Origin: Streblospio benedicti
Lineage: Eukaryota > Annelida > Polychaeta > Spionida > Spionidae
Direction: 5' to 3'
Assembly: GCA_019095985.1 (NCBI GenBank)
Contig: JAGTTF010006035.1
Span: 1 to 64,000, forward strand
DNA length: 64,000 bases
The position numbers and the translations under genes were made by a program. The notes beneath the pieces were generated by a model. The model saw nothing but the letters and a program-made list of their open reading frames with translations, searched no databases and was not told the DNA's origin. This document shows, one piece after another, positions 24,801 to 33,444 of this stretch; position 1 is the first letter of the stretch; each line of letters opens with the position of its first letter.

Positions 24801-27800
24801 TTTTCATGCTTTAGCTGCTTTGGTTGCATCCTTGTCACACTATATCTTTCTCAACTCCCCGGGGAGCATATAGCACAATTGCTGCTACCGTAGTGCAGAC
24901 GTGGTTATCACTCACATTGGCATTCACTCCCTGACCAGTTACTTTTTAATGTGTAAGTAACACGGAGCAGTGTGCAACCTGTTAGGGTTAATTTGATCAA
25001 CATACACAACCAGACACGGCCGCAAATCAAACCAACAACCTTCAGGTCACGAGTCCAACTCCCTATCCACTCGGCCACAGAAGCACAAACATGTGCATGA
25101 TCATTATTCATAGGAACATTGTTCTCTTCACATTCCCATAGAACCCAATACTGAGATAAAACATTTTAGCTTTGACTTTTACTCTCTTATAAAGTTTGTA
25201 CTATTCATTTTAAATTTTCACTAATTTATTTTATAATCAATTTGTACACAACCTCATCAGATGAAAGAAAAACGTTTTAGATTACAACACCAATATTCTA
25301 AAATGTATAGAAAAAATATCCAAATCAGATCTAAAATATATGAAACAGTATCCTATATTAATATTTAATCTCCATGACTTTGATTTATTCAATTTGGTTG
25401 CATTTGCTGGACCATGTCTGCTTTACGTTTCCTATGTGAGTACACGTGGTGAAGGCAAAGCTTTGTCTGATAGGGGGATTAGTTTAGGATCGCGGGTAGG
25501 TTTATTTATGTCGGAACCGCCATATGTCTCAATGGTTGTTTCTCCCCAGTTTGCCATTCATTCTCGATTCTGATTGGTTAAGAGCCGTAGGAGATCAAGT
25601 GAACGACAAACACCATCAAGTTAAATAATTCGGTTGAACTGGGGAGATAAAAAAAGGCAATGGCCTGTTTTAGTTTGGAGACAACACTAGCTATGCACTT
25701 GTGGTGCCTTTGCCTTCTCTCGTTCTCTAACGCTCACTCGAGCAGCCCTAGACACCACTCGTGCAAGCTAGTGTTATCTCCACACTAAAACAGACCATTA
25801 CCCTTATAATCTTAGATGTTGTGGACAGCCAGGCCCCTATACTCACGGTGTTGGCGCCGGCGGTGTACTCGCTCGTCCTGATGGTCTTCATCTTCTTCTT
25901 GAGGGTGAACGTGCAGTCGCCGGCGCCCGTTTTCCTCCAGACACTCAGCTCTATGGGCGACGAGGCGCGCTGAGGGTAACAAGCAAAGTCTCCTACATAT
26001 AATGTCGAAGTTTATAGTCTACTATCCAGGGGCTGCACTGCTCATTCGACTCATTTACACCAGGTCATGGGGGTCTTTGACACTCAATGTTTTTACCTTT
26101 CTCAATCTCCCTGGGGAGCATAGAACACTGGCTGCATACAGCATTTGCTGCTGTAGCGCAGACGTGCTAATTACTCGCCTGACCTGTAACTAATTTACAT
26201 GTAGGTACCATGGAGCAGTGTGCCACATGTTAGGGAAAGTTTGCTCAACACCCACTACCAGACCCGACCGGGAATCGAATCCATGACCTTCTGGCCATGA
26301 GTCCAACTCCCCTGGGCCACGGAAGAACACACATACACAATGAACAACTGTATTTGTTTTCCCCAACTTTGCTTGTGGATTCAACTCTACTATTTTTTTC
26401 TAGACCTCCTGAAATTTCCGTTCTAATATGTGGAATTTGAACCCACGACCTCTGGGTTGAGATGTAACTGATCAAGTATGTAGGCTGGGGGTTACAGAGA
26501 CATCGGTTCGTCCGAGTAACCTTTTAACAGCCTGCTGCTTGGGATGATGGTATCATTCTGGTCTCACAACCGTGAGTTCTAGTCCCTCAGGACCATATGA
26601 TATAATCAAAATGGAAACTTAGGAGGTTCGTTTTGGTAGTTTTATGAAGGTTTTGGACTGTGGAAAGTGGCCTTATTATAGAGGTGGTTTCAATAGAGAG
26701 TTGGACTTAACTGGAGGTTCCACTGTAATCTCTAGCGAGTGGTTTTGTCGATGTGAGTAAGTGCTAACAGACATACACAGTTATTAGTAAACATATCATG
26801 GATATCCAATGGCAGACCCAGGTTTTTGGAAAAGGGGGAGGCGCACAGAAGGGGTTTCATGAGTTTCGTACGCAGGATCGATGGCGGACATTCCAAAAAC
26901 CCTACGAAAATGAAGTAATTTGGTGGGAAGAGGGGGGGGGGGGGGGGGGGGTATTGCTCGCTCCCTGCTCCCCTGGATCTGCCTATTACATCTGCTGTAG
27001 GACACTGAGCTCACGTTTGCGTGGAAGTCCACAGAGGTGACGACTCCAGGCACCGAGACGTTGTGGGCCACGTCCACAAACACCATGCGCTTCCACCGGT
27101 CCACCTTGGCCCGGTCCCGCACCGCGAATCCCAGCTCCAGGGCTGCCAATAACAGAACATGGAAGACATAAGACTAAGACTAGGAAAGTGTTTATTTATG
27201 TCTCACACCACATTACATATGTTTATATTTTAAACAGGATAATGAAGTTCAAATTACATCTTGAGCTTTGTTGGCGCGGGAGCAATTGCCGAAAGCTCAA
27301 GGTGTAATTTAAACTTTATTATCCTGTTTAAAATATAAACATATGTCTATCAGATCCAGGATAAATGAACTTCTATCATACTAGCATGGAGGACGTATGG
27401 GGGTCCAGCATATGAGAGGGGGGGTATAGTAGTTTACAATTTACAATCACTTTACCATAGACATTATAGATACACATGTATTATAAGGGTCTAGTCCTAA
27501 AAATAACTGCGGTCACACGTGTTCTCGTTTCTAAACCAACTTACTAAGGGTCCAGTATAGTACTTCAAACAGTCGGTTTTGAAGAAGGACCTGCTTGTGG
27601 GTTCAAATTATTTTTAGAACTAGACACTTAATTGTACGGTAATGTGTATGTAATAGTGTGGGGTAAAATACAGGGTCGCACTGTTTCTTATTTATTCATT
27701 ATTCCTTACTCATTATTATTCATTCGTTATGAACAAAAATGTTCATTTACTCGACACAAACAATATCATTCCTTTCAATACCGTTTGCACATGAATGGTG

Positions 27801-28091
27801 AAATCATTGTACAACATAGGGTTTTTACTAAAAGCTAGTAAAATTCTTCTTAGAAAGTTTTAGATGCACGCAATAAAAACGTAGATATATGTTTAAATGT
27901 TCTCATAATGAATATCAAATGAAGACTCCGATTTGTTTCCAATCTCCTTTCAATATACATGTCATACATATATCAACATATTCAAAAACTATAACACTGA
28001 AGAAGATTCAATAGATGTAAAAATATCACTATTGTAAGAACATACCACAGATAGCGCCTATGATGAACGGGAGCAGCAACAGAGATCTCAT
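15886..28091 (-). CDS. Gene B: secreted cysteine-containing protein, intact paralogue of gene A
   Basis: Coding exons 28046-28091, 27015-27142, 25847-25969, 24605-24745, 23570-23651, 17203-17249, 16817-16913 and 15886-15974 sum to 753 bases, giving 250 residues. Every junction has GT/AG and the frame is unbroken. Residues 1-15 (MRSLLLLPFIIGAIC) are a signal peptide. Then come VRDRAKVDRWKRMVFVDV (exon 2), SVWRKTGAGDCTF and a lysine-rich stretch (exon 3), VVAGDYLGVLMK, GAIDYD and NYCIDGR (exon 4), NREYSIKWHITP (exon 5), a short CDCSVYTTSC exon, CQELAFYINNV with ANCIRMADC (exon 7) and TYMCVRCHPTTACPG with an acidic tail. Exon 2 is about 64% identical to gene A at protein level, exon 7 about 97% at DNA level. 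Cysteine-dense C-terminal exons and the signal peptide point to an extracellular, disulfide-bonded protein. Its function and family are not recognised. Confidence 0.85.
16080..16815. other. Intron of gene B; short palindrome near 16.55 kb
   Basis: No gene or named repeat is visible. A perfect small inverted repeat with CCCCTCTTCGAAGAGGGGTGAT lies at about 16534-16555 (loop-less hairpin), preceded by GAGGGTTATCACC, whose complement GGTTATC follows at 16561. Confidence 0.4.
18365..18475 (+). repeat. tRNA-derived SINE S1 head
   Basis: CTGGCCGAATAGGTAGGGAG (A-box region) and GTCGTGGGTTCGATTCCCGG (B box) are followed by GGCGGGTCTTGAGCGAACAC. Only the first ~110 bp of the family are present. Confidence 0.7.
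18522..18602 (+). repeat. tRNA-like SINE head, GCCTCCGTGGCC type
   Basis: GCCTCCGTGGCCAAGTGGTA and GTCGTGGGTTCGAATCCACG give A- and B-box-like motifs. The ends GCCTCCG and CGAAGGT can pair at six of seven positions, like an acceptor stem, but the T stem is out of register. It faces an inverted copy at 18855-18930. Confidence 0.6.
18855..18930 (-). repeat. tRNA-like SINE head, inverted relative of the 18.52-kb copy
   Basis: The plus strand reads GGATTCGAACCTACGACC ... CTCGGCCACGGAGGCAC, the complement of the copy 330 bp to the left. A third, more diverged tRNA-like head in the same direction lies at 19022-19097 (AACTC GGCCATGG end). Confidence 0.6.
19806..19831 (+). repeat. Poly(T) tract
   Basis: About 25 consecutive T after CATTTCG; could be the tail of a minus-strand retroposon, but no body is recognised. 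Confidence 0.5.
20091..20163 (+). CDS. Candidate isolated plus-strand exon inside gene B intron 5
   Basis: A 73-bp GC-richer segment is bounded by a strong acceptor (ATCCCTTGCACAG) and a perfect donor (GTAAGT). One frame reads a Cys-containing peptide ending HLKHTCTAHGH; another starts with ATG. No partner exon was identified, so it may be a relic or part of a nested gene on the strand opposite gene B. No function can be given. Confidence 0.3.
20632..20760. repeat. MITE family M1, well-preserved copy
   Basis: Begins CATAGGCAGATCCAGG and ends TGGATCTGCCTATG, with GGGATTTCATGAAAAACCC inside. The inversion extends into the flanks (ATTGAA / TTCAAT), giving a longer terminal repeat than in other copies. 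Confidence 0.85.
20800..20910. repeat. C-rich end of a TTCACAAATGACGTCA-type MITE
   Basis: Runs of C are followed by AATGACGTCATTTGTGAATG and ATCCCT, which match the right end of the 53.9-kb element. The left part appears lost or overlaps the M1 copy before it. Confidence 0.55.
22170..22312. repeat. MITE related to the 12.2-kb foldback
   Basis: Contains ACACACCCTCCC(G)TAATG twice in tandem-like order, each followed by a GGG.CATG phrase, with GTAAATCATA between. Spacing differs from the 12.2-kb copy. Confidence 0.55.
23374..23560. repeat. Foldback MITE with AAACAGGATAATA arms, copy 1
   Basis: Arms TTATCTTAAACAGGATAATAG and CTATTATCCTGTTTAAAATAA face each other over about 100 bp. The trailing phrase AGGATAAATGAACCTCCAT also follows the second copy at 27.35 kb. 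It ends 10 bp before the donor of gene B exon 5. Confidence 0.8.
23880..24205 (+). mobile_element. Penelope-like element fragment (GIY-YIG endonuclease tail)
   Basis: About 60 codons match the end of the Penelope-type endonuclease domain: IDWEEVSVLDREGDW, RTRTIREAIKIR and VMNRDEGAFQ in the usual order and spacing. Downstream codons continue open to TAA at about 24203. Everything upstream (reverse transcriptase, GIY and YIG boxes) is absent. It is a truncated insertion in an intron of gene B. Confidence 0.75.
24775..25090 (-). repeat. tRNA-derived SINE S1, minus orientation
   Basis: The head on the minus strand is TGCTTCTGTGGCCGAGTGG (about 25068-25087), then GGTCGTTGG in place of the usual B-box context and the body phrases AACTCCCCGGGGAGCAT and CATCCTTGTCACACTATATC. 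Confidence 0.75.
26010..26340 (-). repeat. tRNA-derived SINE S1, minus orientation
   Basis: The minus-strand head contains GGAGTTGGACTCATGGCCAG and GGATTCGATTCCCGG; the body has TGTGCCACA, CACCTGACC-like and CCAGGTCATGG phrases shared with 55.8 and 63.5 kb. Confidence 0.75.
26385..26600. repeat. Relative of the 52.3-kb tRNA-like palindrome
   Basis: Shares TTTGCTTGTGGATTCAACTC, GCTTGGGATGATGGTATCATTCTGGTC and a tRNA-like GGAATTTGAACCCACGACC with the element at 52240-52610, but the arms are unequal. Confidence 0.55.
26616..26735 (-). repeat. Pogo/Tigger-like MITE, partial
   Basis: GGTTCGTTTTGGTAGTTTTATGAAGG, GGCCTTATTATAGAGGTGG and GGAGGTTCCACTGTA match one half of the 8521-8682 element including its TIR. 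Confidence 0.65.
26808..26996. repeat. MITE family M1 with poly(G) centre
   Basis: Ends GGCAGACCCAGG and CCTGGATCTGCCTAT. It differs from other copies by about 45 extra bases around CGATGGCGGACATTCC and by a run of about 20 G at 26933-26951. It ends only 19 bp before the donor boundary of gene B exon 2. Confidence 0.75.
27216..27380. repeat. Foldback MITE with AAACAGGATAATA arms, copy 2
   Basis: Arms CATATGTTTATATTTTAAAC and GTTTAAAATATAAACATATG are perfect complements over 20 bp and continue through AGGATAAT and GCTCAAG. It lies in gene B intron 1, about 75 bp from exon 2, and is followed by CAGATCCAGGATAAATGAAC, as at 49.04 kb. Confidence 0.85.
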
Positions 28092-28199
28092 GGTGAAAGA
28101 TGCTGAAAAATACGCAGTCGGGTTTGTATTTATTTATACTTTATCATTTAATGTAAAGGAAGTGTTATACCAAGTGTACACAGGAAAATCCAAGTTTAC

Positions 28200-28256
28200 A
28201 AATAACTTATTTTGGCGGTAAAGGGGGTGCCTCCTGCAAACCCAAGATCTGCCTGA
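28200..28256. repeat. MITE family M1, right-end remnant
   Basis: TTATTTTGGCGGTAAAGG and AGATCTGCCTGAG match the right half of family M1. It lies in the 5' UTR intron of gene B. Confidence 0.5.
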
Positions 28257-28493
28257 GTGTATAAAATAGTGTGTTAAGTGCATGACCAAGCTTAACCAAA
28301 TACATCGTACACTCATCTTCGGTCGCTCCTATCTAGAAGTTATACATGTAATTTATACATATAAATTCCAATGCTTTGAGACAATGTTCAACAATGAAAA
28401 TAACACAGAGCAGTAAAACTACGAATACCAATAACGCCAAAACAGTTTCCCTAAATATTCATGATAAAAATAAAATAAAATATTTCGGTTTAC

Positions 28494-28525
28494 CTTGTTT
28501 GCAGTGATGCGTACTTCTCAGAAAT
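28494..28525 (-). promoter_or_regulatory. 5' UTR exon of gene B
   Basis: The leader ends ATCACTGCAAACAAG before a GTAAAC donor at 28493; the coding exon follows after acceptor TATTTTTCAG at 28103. The upper end is set about 25-30 bases below the TATA box and is approximate. Confidence 0.6.
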
Positions 28526-28548
28526 CGTCTGCCCTGGGTCTGTGAGGC

Positions 28549-28555
28549 TTTTATA
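28549..28555 (-). promoter_or_regulatory. TATA box of gene B
   Basis: The minus strand reads ACTATAAAAGCC, a strong TATA consensus, at the expected distance upstream of the non-coding leader exon. Gene A has no equally good match. Confidence 0.6.
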
Positions 28556-29040
28556 GTCTGCTGGGCACCGTTTCGTGCTGCCTGCACCATGACTAATACT
28601 GGCCATCATTTGTTTAGGTTTTTGTTTGTCTTTTTGTGCTGTTATTCAACTGTCAAACTATGCTGTAAATTGTATCAAACATTGTGTCGAAATCACTCGT
28701 GATAGCGTTAGTCATTGGGGGAAATAATGGTTTTAATTAAGAAAAGAATTGCGCATGATTCACTCTATATTAATTGCAGCTTGTAATGTGATGTGTTAAG
28801 TCAGCAATCAAAGATATAACACTGCAAGATGAAAATTTTTGCGGCTGATATGCTCTTTTAAAGATTATATGATACTTCATCGTGATTTTTTAATTACTTT
28901 ATCAAGAATCGCAACCCTTTCTTTAAAATTATGAACTGAATACCTGGCAAACGTCAAAGTCTGATATACTTTATTGCAGTCCCTAAAGAAAAGGTATCTG
29001 TTCAAATCAATGTCCTGCAAGGTACACAGCTGTTTTGAAG

Positions 29041-29205
29041 CTAGTGTAGAACCTTCAATTAGACCTCCTCTATATTGAGACCATCTCTGTAATAGGACCA
29101 CTTTTCATCCTCCAAAGCGTTCATAAAGCGATCAAAATGAAACTCTGTATACATATAGACCACCTCTCTATTGACACGATCTAACGCTTGTCCTGTATAT
29201 AAATA
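29041..29205 (+). repeat. Pogo/Tigger-like MITE copy
   Basis: GTGTAGAACCTTCAATTAGACC, TATTGAGACCATCTCTGTAA and GACCACCTCTCTATTGACAC match the family. The preceding 150 bases on the minus strand are open but unrecognised. Confidence 0.7.
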
Positions 29206-29209
29206 TTAG

Positions 29210-31750
29210 CCTCGAATCGAATTCCCACGCAACCTAATGACTAAGAATTATTTTAAAAGCCTCATCACCCACACTGCACATCCAAAACAATACGAGTCAC
29301 GTTGATTAAAAAGTGATTGATGAAAGGTCATTTAGGGGTCGCTACAGTCAGTTTATGCAGGTAATGGGGGCGAATGCGGGAAATGACAGGCGACTTTTGA
29401 CAGGTTTGATTATATCATCACGCTGTGTGGGACGGCAAGCTTTGAATCATCTGTTTGCTTTTTATTTTGGCTGTTTTCTGTTTAGGTACCAGTTGTGTAC
29501 CGTTGAATGCAGGTTTCTTGCTAATTTTCACTGGCAGATCATTTTTTTGTTATTTTTTTTATTATTTTCTATTTATTCATTTATTTATTTTTTATTTTTT
29601 TTTTTTGTGGTGTGGGGCGCATATAATGTATCTCATGGGTTACTTTATACGGGATGGACAGCGGACATGCCTAGAACCCCGTGAAAATAGACTATTTGGG
29701 TGGCAGAAAGGGGTCGTCTGGGATATGCTCAAGACTTAATGGTGTTAACATTGTCAAAAGAATCCAGTTCTCATACCATGAGTGTACCTAGTGTGCAGAC
29801 GTTTCGCTGTTGTCTCAACTCTCGGCTGACTCTCAGTTGGTCACGTGATAAAAGTAGGACATTTGTATTTTGAAGAATGATGATGATTCGTTATCCACGA
29901 ATGTTCACTGGAAACCAAAACGCAACTAACGATATCTCTTTATTCATTTCCACCCAACACAAAACATAACAATTCAACCGTCAAAACTCTATCAAATAGA
30001 GCTGCAAATTCGAAATAATTAACGCGCCAATAAAAAAAAAACATTTGTTTGTTTGTGGGTATTGCAGAGGCCCAACACCAGGGAACTAAAGACAGCCCAG
30101 AAGACTGTGAAACACTGCTGTGGTGTTCCGTGTTTGTCCAAAGACTGTAGCAAGTGTGCCTCAAGTCACGGTTGGTAAAGCCAAAGGCAAGTACAAGAAA
30201 GAGCAGATATGTGTTGTAGTCTGCCAAATCCAGTGTAACTACACATGAGGCGAGGGCGGCAACTGCCTCCTCTGTTTTGTGGTGGGGTGTTGTTAGGTCA
30301 AACCCTGAACGAAACAGAGTTTTAACATACTTGGTTTAAGGTTAATGTTTTGCTTGAACATAGCATTGGACACTAAGTCTAAATTCCAAAATTTTCTTGG
30401 GGGAGCAGCCCGACCCCCCCCCCCTCCCACAAGAAAGGAAGAAAGGTTTGCGCCCATTGTGCCTGCATCCTCGCTCAATATATATCTTTTTCAATCCTGG
30501 CCACGGCCCTGCTCATGAGACACACAGAGTGATAGAGGCTGAACATCGGCTACACGTGCTGCTGCCACAGACGAGATGTTTGGTTACCATATGTGAAATA
30601 CTTGTTTGGTTGCCATGGAGTATGGGAAATACTTGAGCAAACCAAGGACTTGGGATGGAAGATGTGACAGGATATGCACATTGACACCAACCTCCACGCA
30701 CGCAAGCAATTCCCAGCAAAGGTGTGTTCGTAGTAACATCGTATATCTATGCTATTATGTCGAAACTATCTTTATAATTTATTAACGTTTGTCAGCTTTA
30801 AAGACTTGAAATGCCTCAACAAATGCGTTCTTTTTTAAATTTGGACTTACAGCAGAACCCCCAATAAAGACCACCTCATAATTCTGTAAAAAATAGTGGG
30901 CCTGTCAGTTTGCAAGTGTACTCGACGTGAAATAGATTCATTGACAAAGAGGCTAAAGAATTAAGGCTGTATGATGGCCAAAAATAGCATCAATGCGGCA
31001 ACCGGCCTAATAGGCATTGCGCAATCGATACTGGCCACGTCTGAAGAAGTCTATAAGCCGTAGGAAGGTTAGCTCACTGGACTAGAGCGCCTGTCTACAC
31101 ACACTGACGGCTTTTCAAATAACTTTATCAGTCTTTTGCATGTATTTTCAGTCGATATTGACCTCCAGAACTGCCGTGTAAAAATATGTTGTATCAGGAC
31201 TGTCCATATACGGATTCCGAGTTAGTTGTCCAACGGACTACTTTTGCCCCACTACAAATATGTTCAATAATCTAGCACACCTACTACTTTACAAGCCTGT
31301 CTCTGAAATTTCTTTACAAATTAAAGACAACTTATCACAAGCATAATCTTTTATAAAGCTACCAAAATGAACCTCTGAATAGAGACCACCCCTCTATGGA
31401 GACCACATACCACTGGCCCCACAGGTGGTTTCACTGTATCTGTTTTTGACAATGCATATTCACAATGAATACTGAGAACCAAATGCAGCTATGTATAGAT
31501 CTGTATAAGATTCACAAAGTTACTAGAACTTCTCCAACTTGTATCACGTGACCCACTTGGTGCTGAGGATGAGAAGTACTAATGACGCTGTTGAGATAAC
31601 TGCGAAACGTTTGCCAACCCAGGTAAAATTATAGAATTAAGGTTCCAAAAAGTTAATTTTGATATAGCTGTTTTAAATTTGTATATATAAGCATAGAATA
31701 ATTATTTTAAATTCACAGTTTTACAAAAAAATAACTATGATGTTTCAAGG
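29210..31750. other. Intergenic spacer between genes B and the caspase-like gene
   Basis: No gene is recognised. It holds a T-rich low-complexity block (29545-29610), an M1-like scrap (29640-29725), two phrases like the 3' tails of Penelope-like elements (CAGACGTTTCGC near 29798 and ACTGCGAAACGTTTG near 31600), a C-run (30414-30427) and a pogo-like MITE scrap at 31360-31440. Confidence 0.5.
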
Positions 31751-31769
31751 AAGCAAAAAGGTTCCAGTC

Positions 31770-32000
31770 TATCCACTTAGTTAAATTTATAAGTATTATT
31801 TGTTTTCAATAATAATTTCTTATAAGACAAATGCTTCTTGCAATGAATCTTCTTCAGCATTTCATTGCAAACAATTGTTGCTGTCTTAAAAGTAACCAGT
31901 GGCAACAATCCTTTGTAAAATAGCGGTGTCAGCTGTTGAGATTGTTTGCATTGTGAATGAGTGATAACTAGCAGGATGACTGTCCGGCAATCTATGCAAA
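31770..32000. repeat. Dispersed repeat pair member (CCACTTAGTTAAATTTA), copy 1
   Basis: Matches 38995-39180 over about 190 bp, ending in GTGTCAGCTGTTGAGATTGT and GATGACTGTCCGGCAATCTA. This copy holds about 45 extra bases (31862-31905). The class is unknown. Confidence 0.7.
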
Positions 32001-32052
32001 TGAAGATTATTGATTGATAAAAATACATTTTGTCAATAAATATACTGCAACT

Positions 32053-32207
32053 CATAGGCAGATCCAGGTTTTCTGAAAGGGGGGGGGGCGCACTTGTGGA
32101 AAAGAGGTGGCGCACTTACTGGATTTCATGAAAAACACTATGAAAATGAAGTATTTTGGTGGGAAAAGAGGGGGCGGGCGCCCCCTGCACTCCTGGATCT
32201 GGCTATG
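32053..32207. repeat. MITE family M1 copy
   Basis: Starts CATAGGCAGATCCAGG and ends CTGGATCTGGCTATG, with the standard interior. It directly follows the dispersed repeat at 31770-32000. Confidence 0.85.
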
Positions 32208-32219
32208 CAACTACACACT

Positions 32220-33440
32220 CCTCAATTTATTGGAAAGCGCAACCCCTCTTATAATATCCAAAGCAGTTTTTTGGGGAAATAATTATTTTTATCATTTTTT
32301 AAAAATAATTTTGAAGTGCAAAATGCGTTTTTTACAAAATTCAAAAACAACACTTTTCAACTACAAGAAAAAATATTTATTGCTAAAACAGCCACAGTTG
32401 TTATCATTTATCATTTAATTGATATCTATTCGATCATATAATACTACATAAATGTCAATTAACATCGATTGGAACACCATTTAATAAGTCACAATGGAAA
32501 CAGTTTTCAAATTGTGATTCACGGGCTCATTTTGCGTTTTCCGTACTACGACCTACTTTTGGCAATTTACAGAATGCGCCCTAGATCATGTGATTTGATT
32601 GATTGAATCATAAAATATTATTTAGGAAAACAATGTACAATCAAAAAATATATAAAAAAGATTATAATATAATATAGTACCACATATAATCACATATCAC
32701 GATTGTAACATAATGTTCCTTGGATATCACACGAAAACGTACATAAAATATTGCTTATTTACAATGTGGTGCTTAAAAACATCACTTGACTTCCGGCAAA
32801 TAATTAACCTTATACATTATTGAGGACCAGATTACAAAGATACTGCTGGGTAACATTCTGATCAAATAGAGGTGGCGTAAAATATTCACTCTGTGATAAC
32901 AATAGCTGTGTAAGTCAAGAGATGTTTTCATCCATCAGAAAATGTCCTTTCACCCAACTGCGCGAAAGGCAGTTATTTCGGGTGTATTAAGCTTAAATAA
33001 AATCATAGCTACATCGAAACATTTCAATAGTCATTATAATAATACTAACAATGTGAAACTATACACAACCTCCACCTTGAAATACCTATAGTAATGCAAA
33101 GCACCAAGCGTGATTTTATACATAAACACAAAAATAACCTACATACTATAATAGCATTTATCAATTTAGAAACGCTCAGCCTAATTCAACCAGCCTCTAC
33201 TGGGATTAGAACATGTGAATAACCACCAAGGGTCTGGTTGATTGAGACTACCACAACCTCTTAAGCACGATATTTTTTATTTGATTATTCTCTTTTTATA
33301 TTCTGTTATATTCATAGTTTTATCTAATCCTATTGCCGTATCAAAACGCACTGACATAACGTACACGAAAAAGGTTTACCAAGATCGTTAACTTGATTAT
33401 TTGTAAGTGCTTTTCATATATACATGTATGTCTTATACTC
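32220..33440. other. AT-rich spacer at the 3' side of the caspase-like gene
   Basis: No coding exon is seen. The phrase CCCTAGATCATGTGATTTGA at about 32580 weakly resembles the R-TTGGACACC repeats. A TTTATT (AATAAA on the minus strand) near 33277 could be the poly(A) signal of the gene ending at 33445. Confidence 0.35.
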
Positions 33441-33444
33441 ATGT

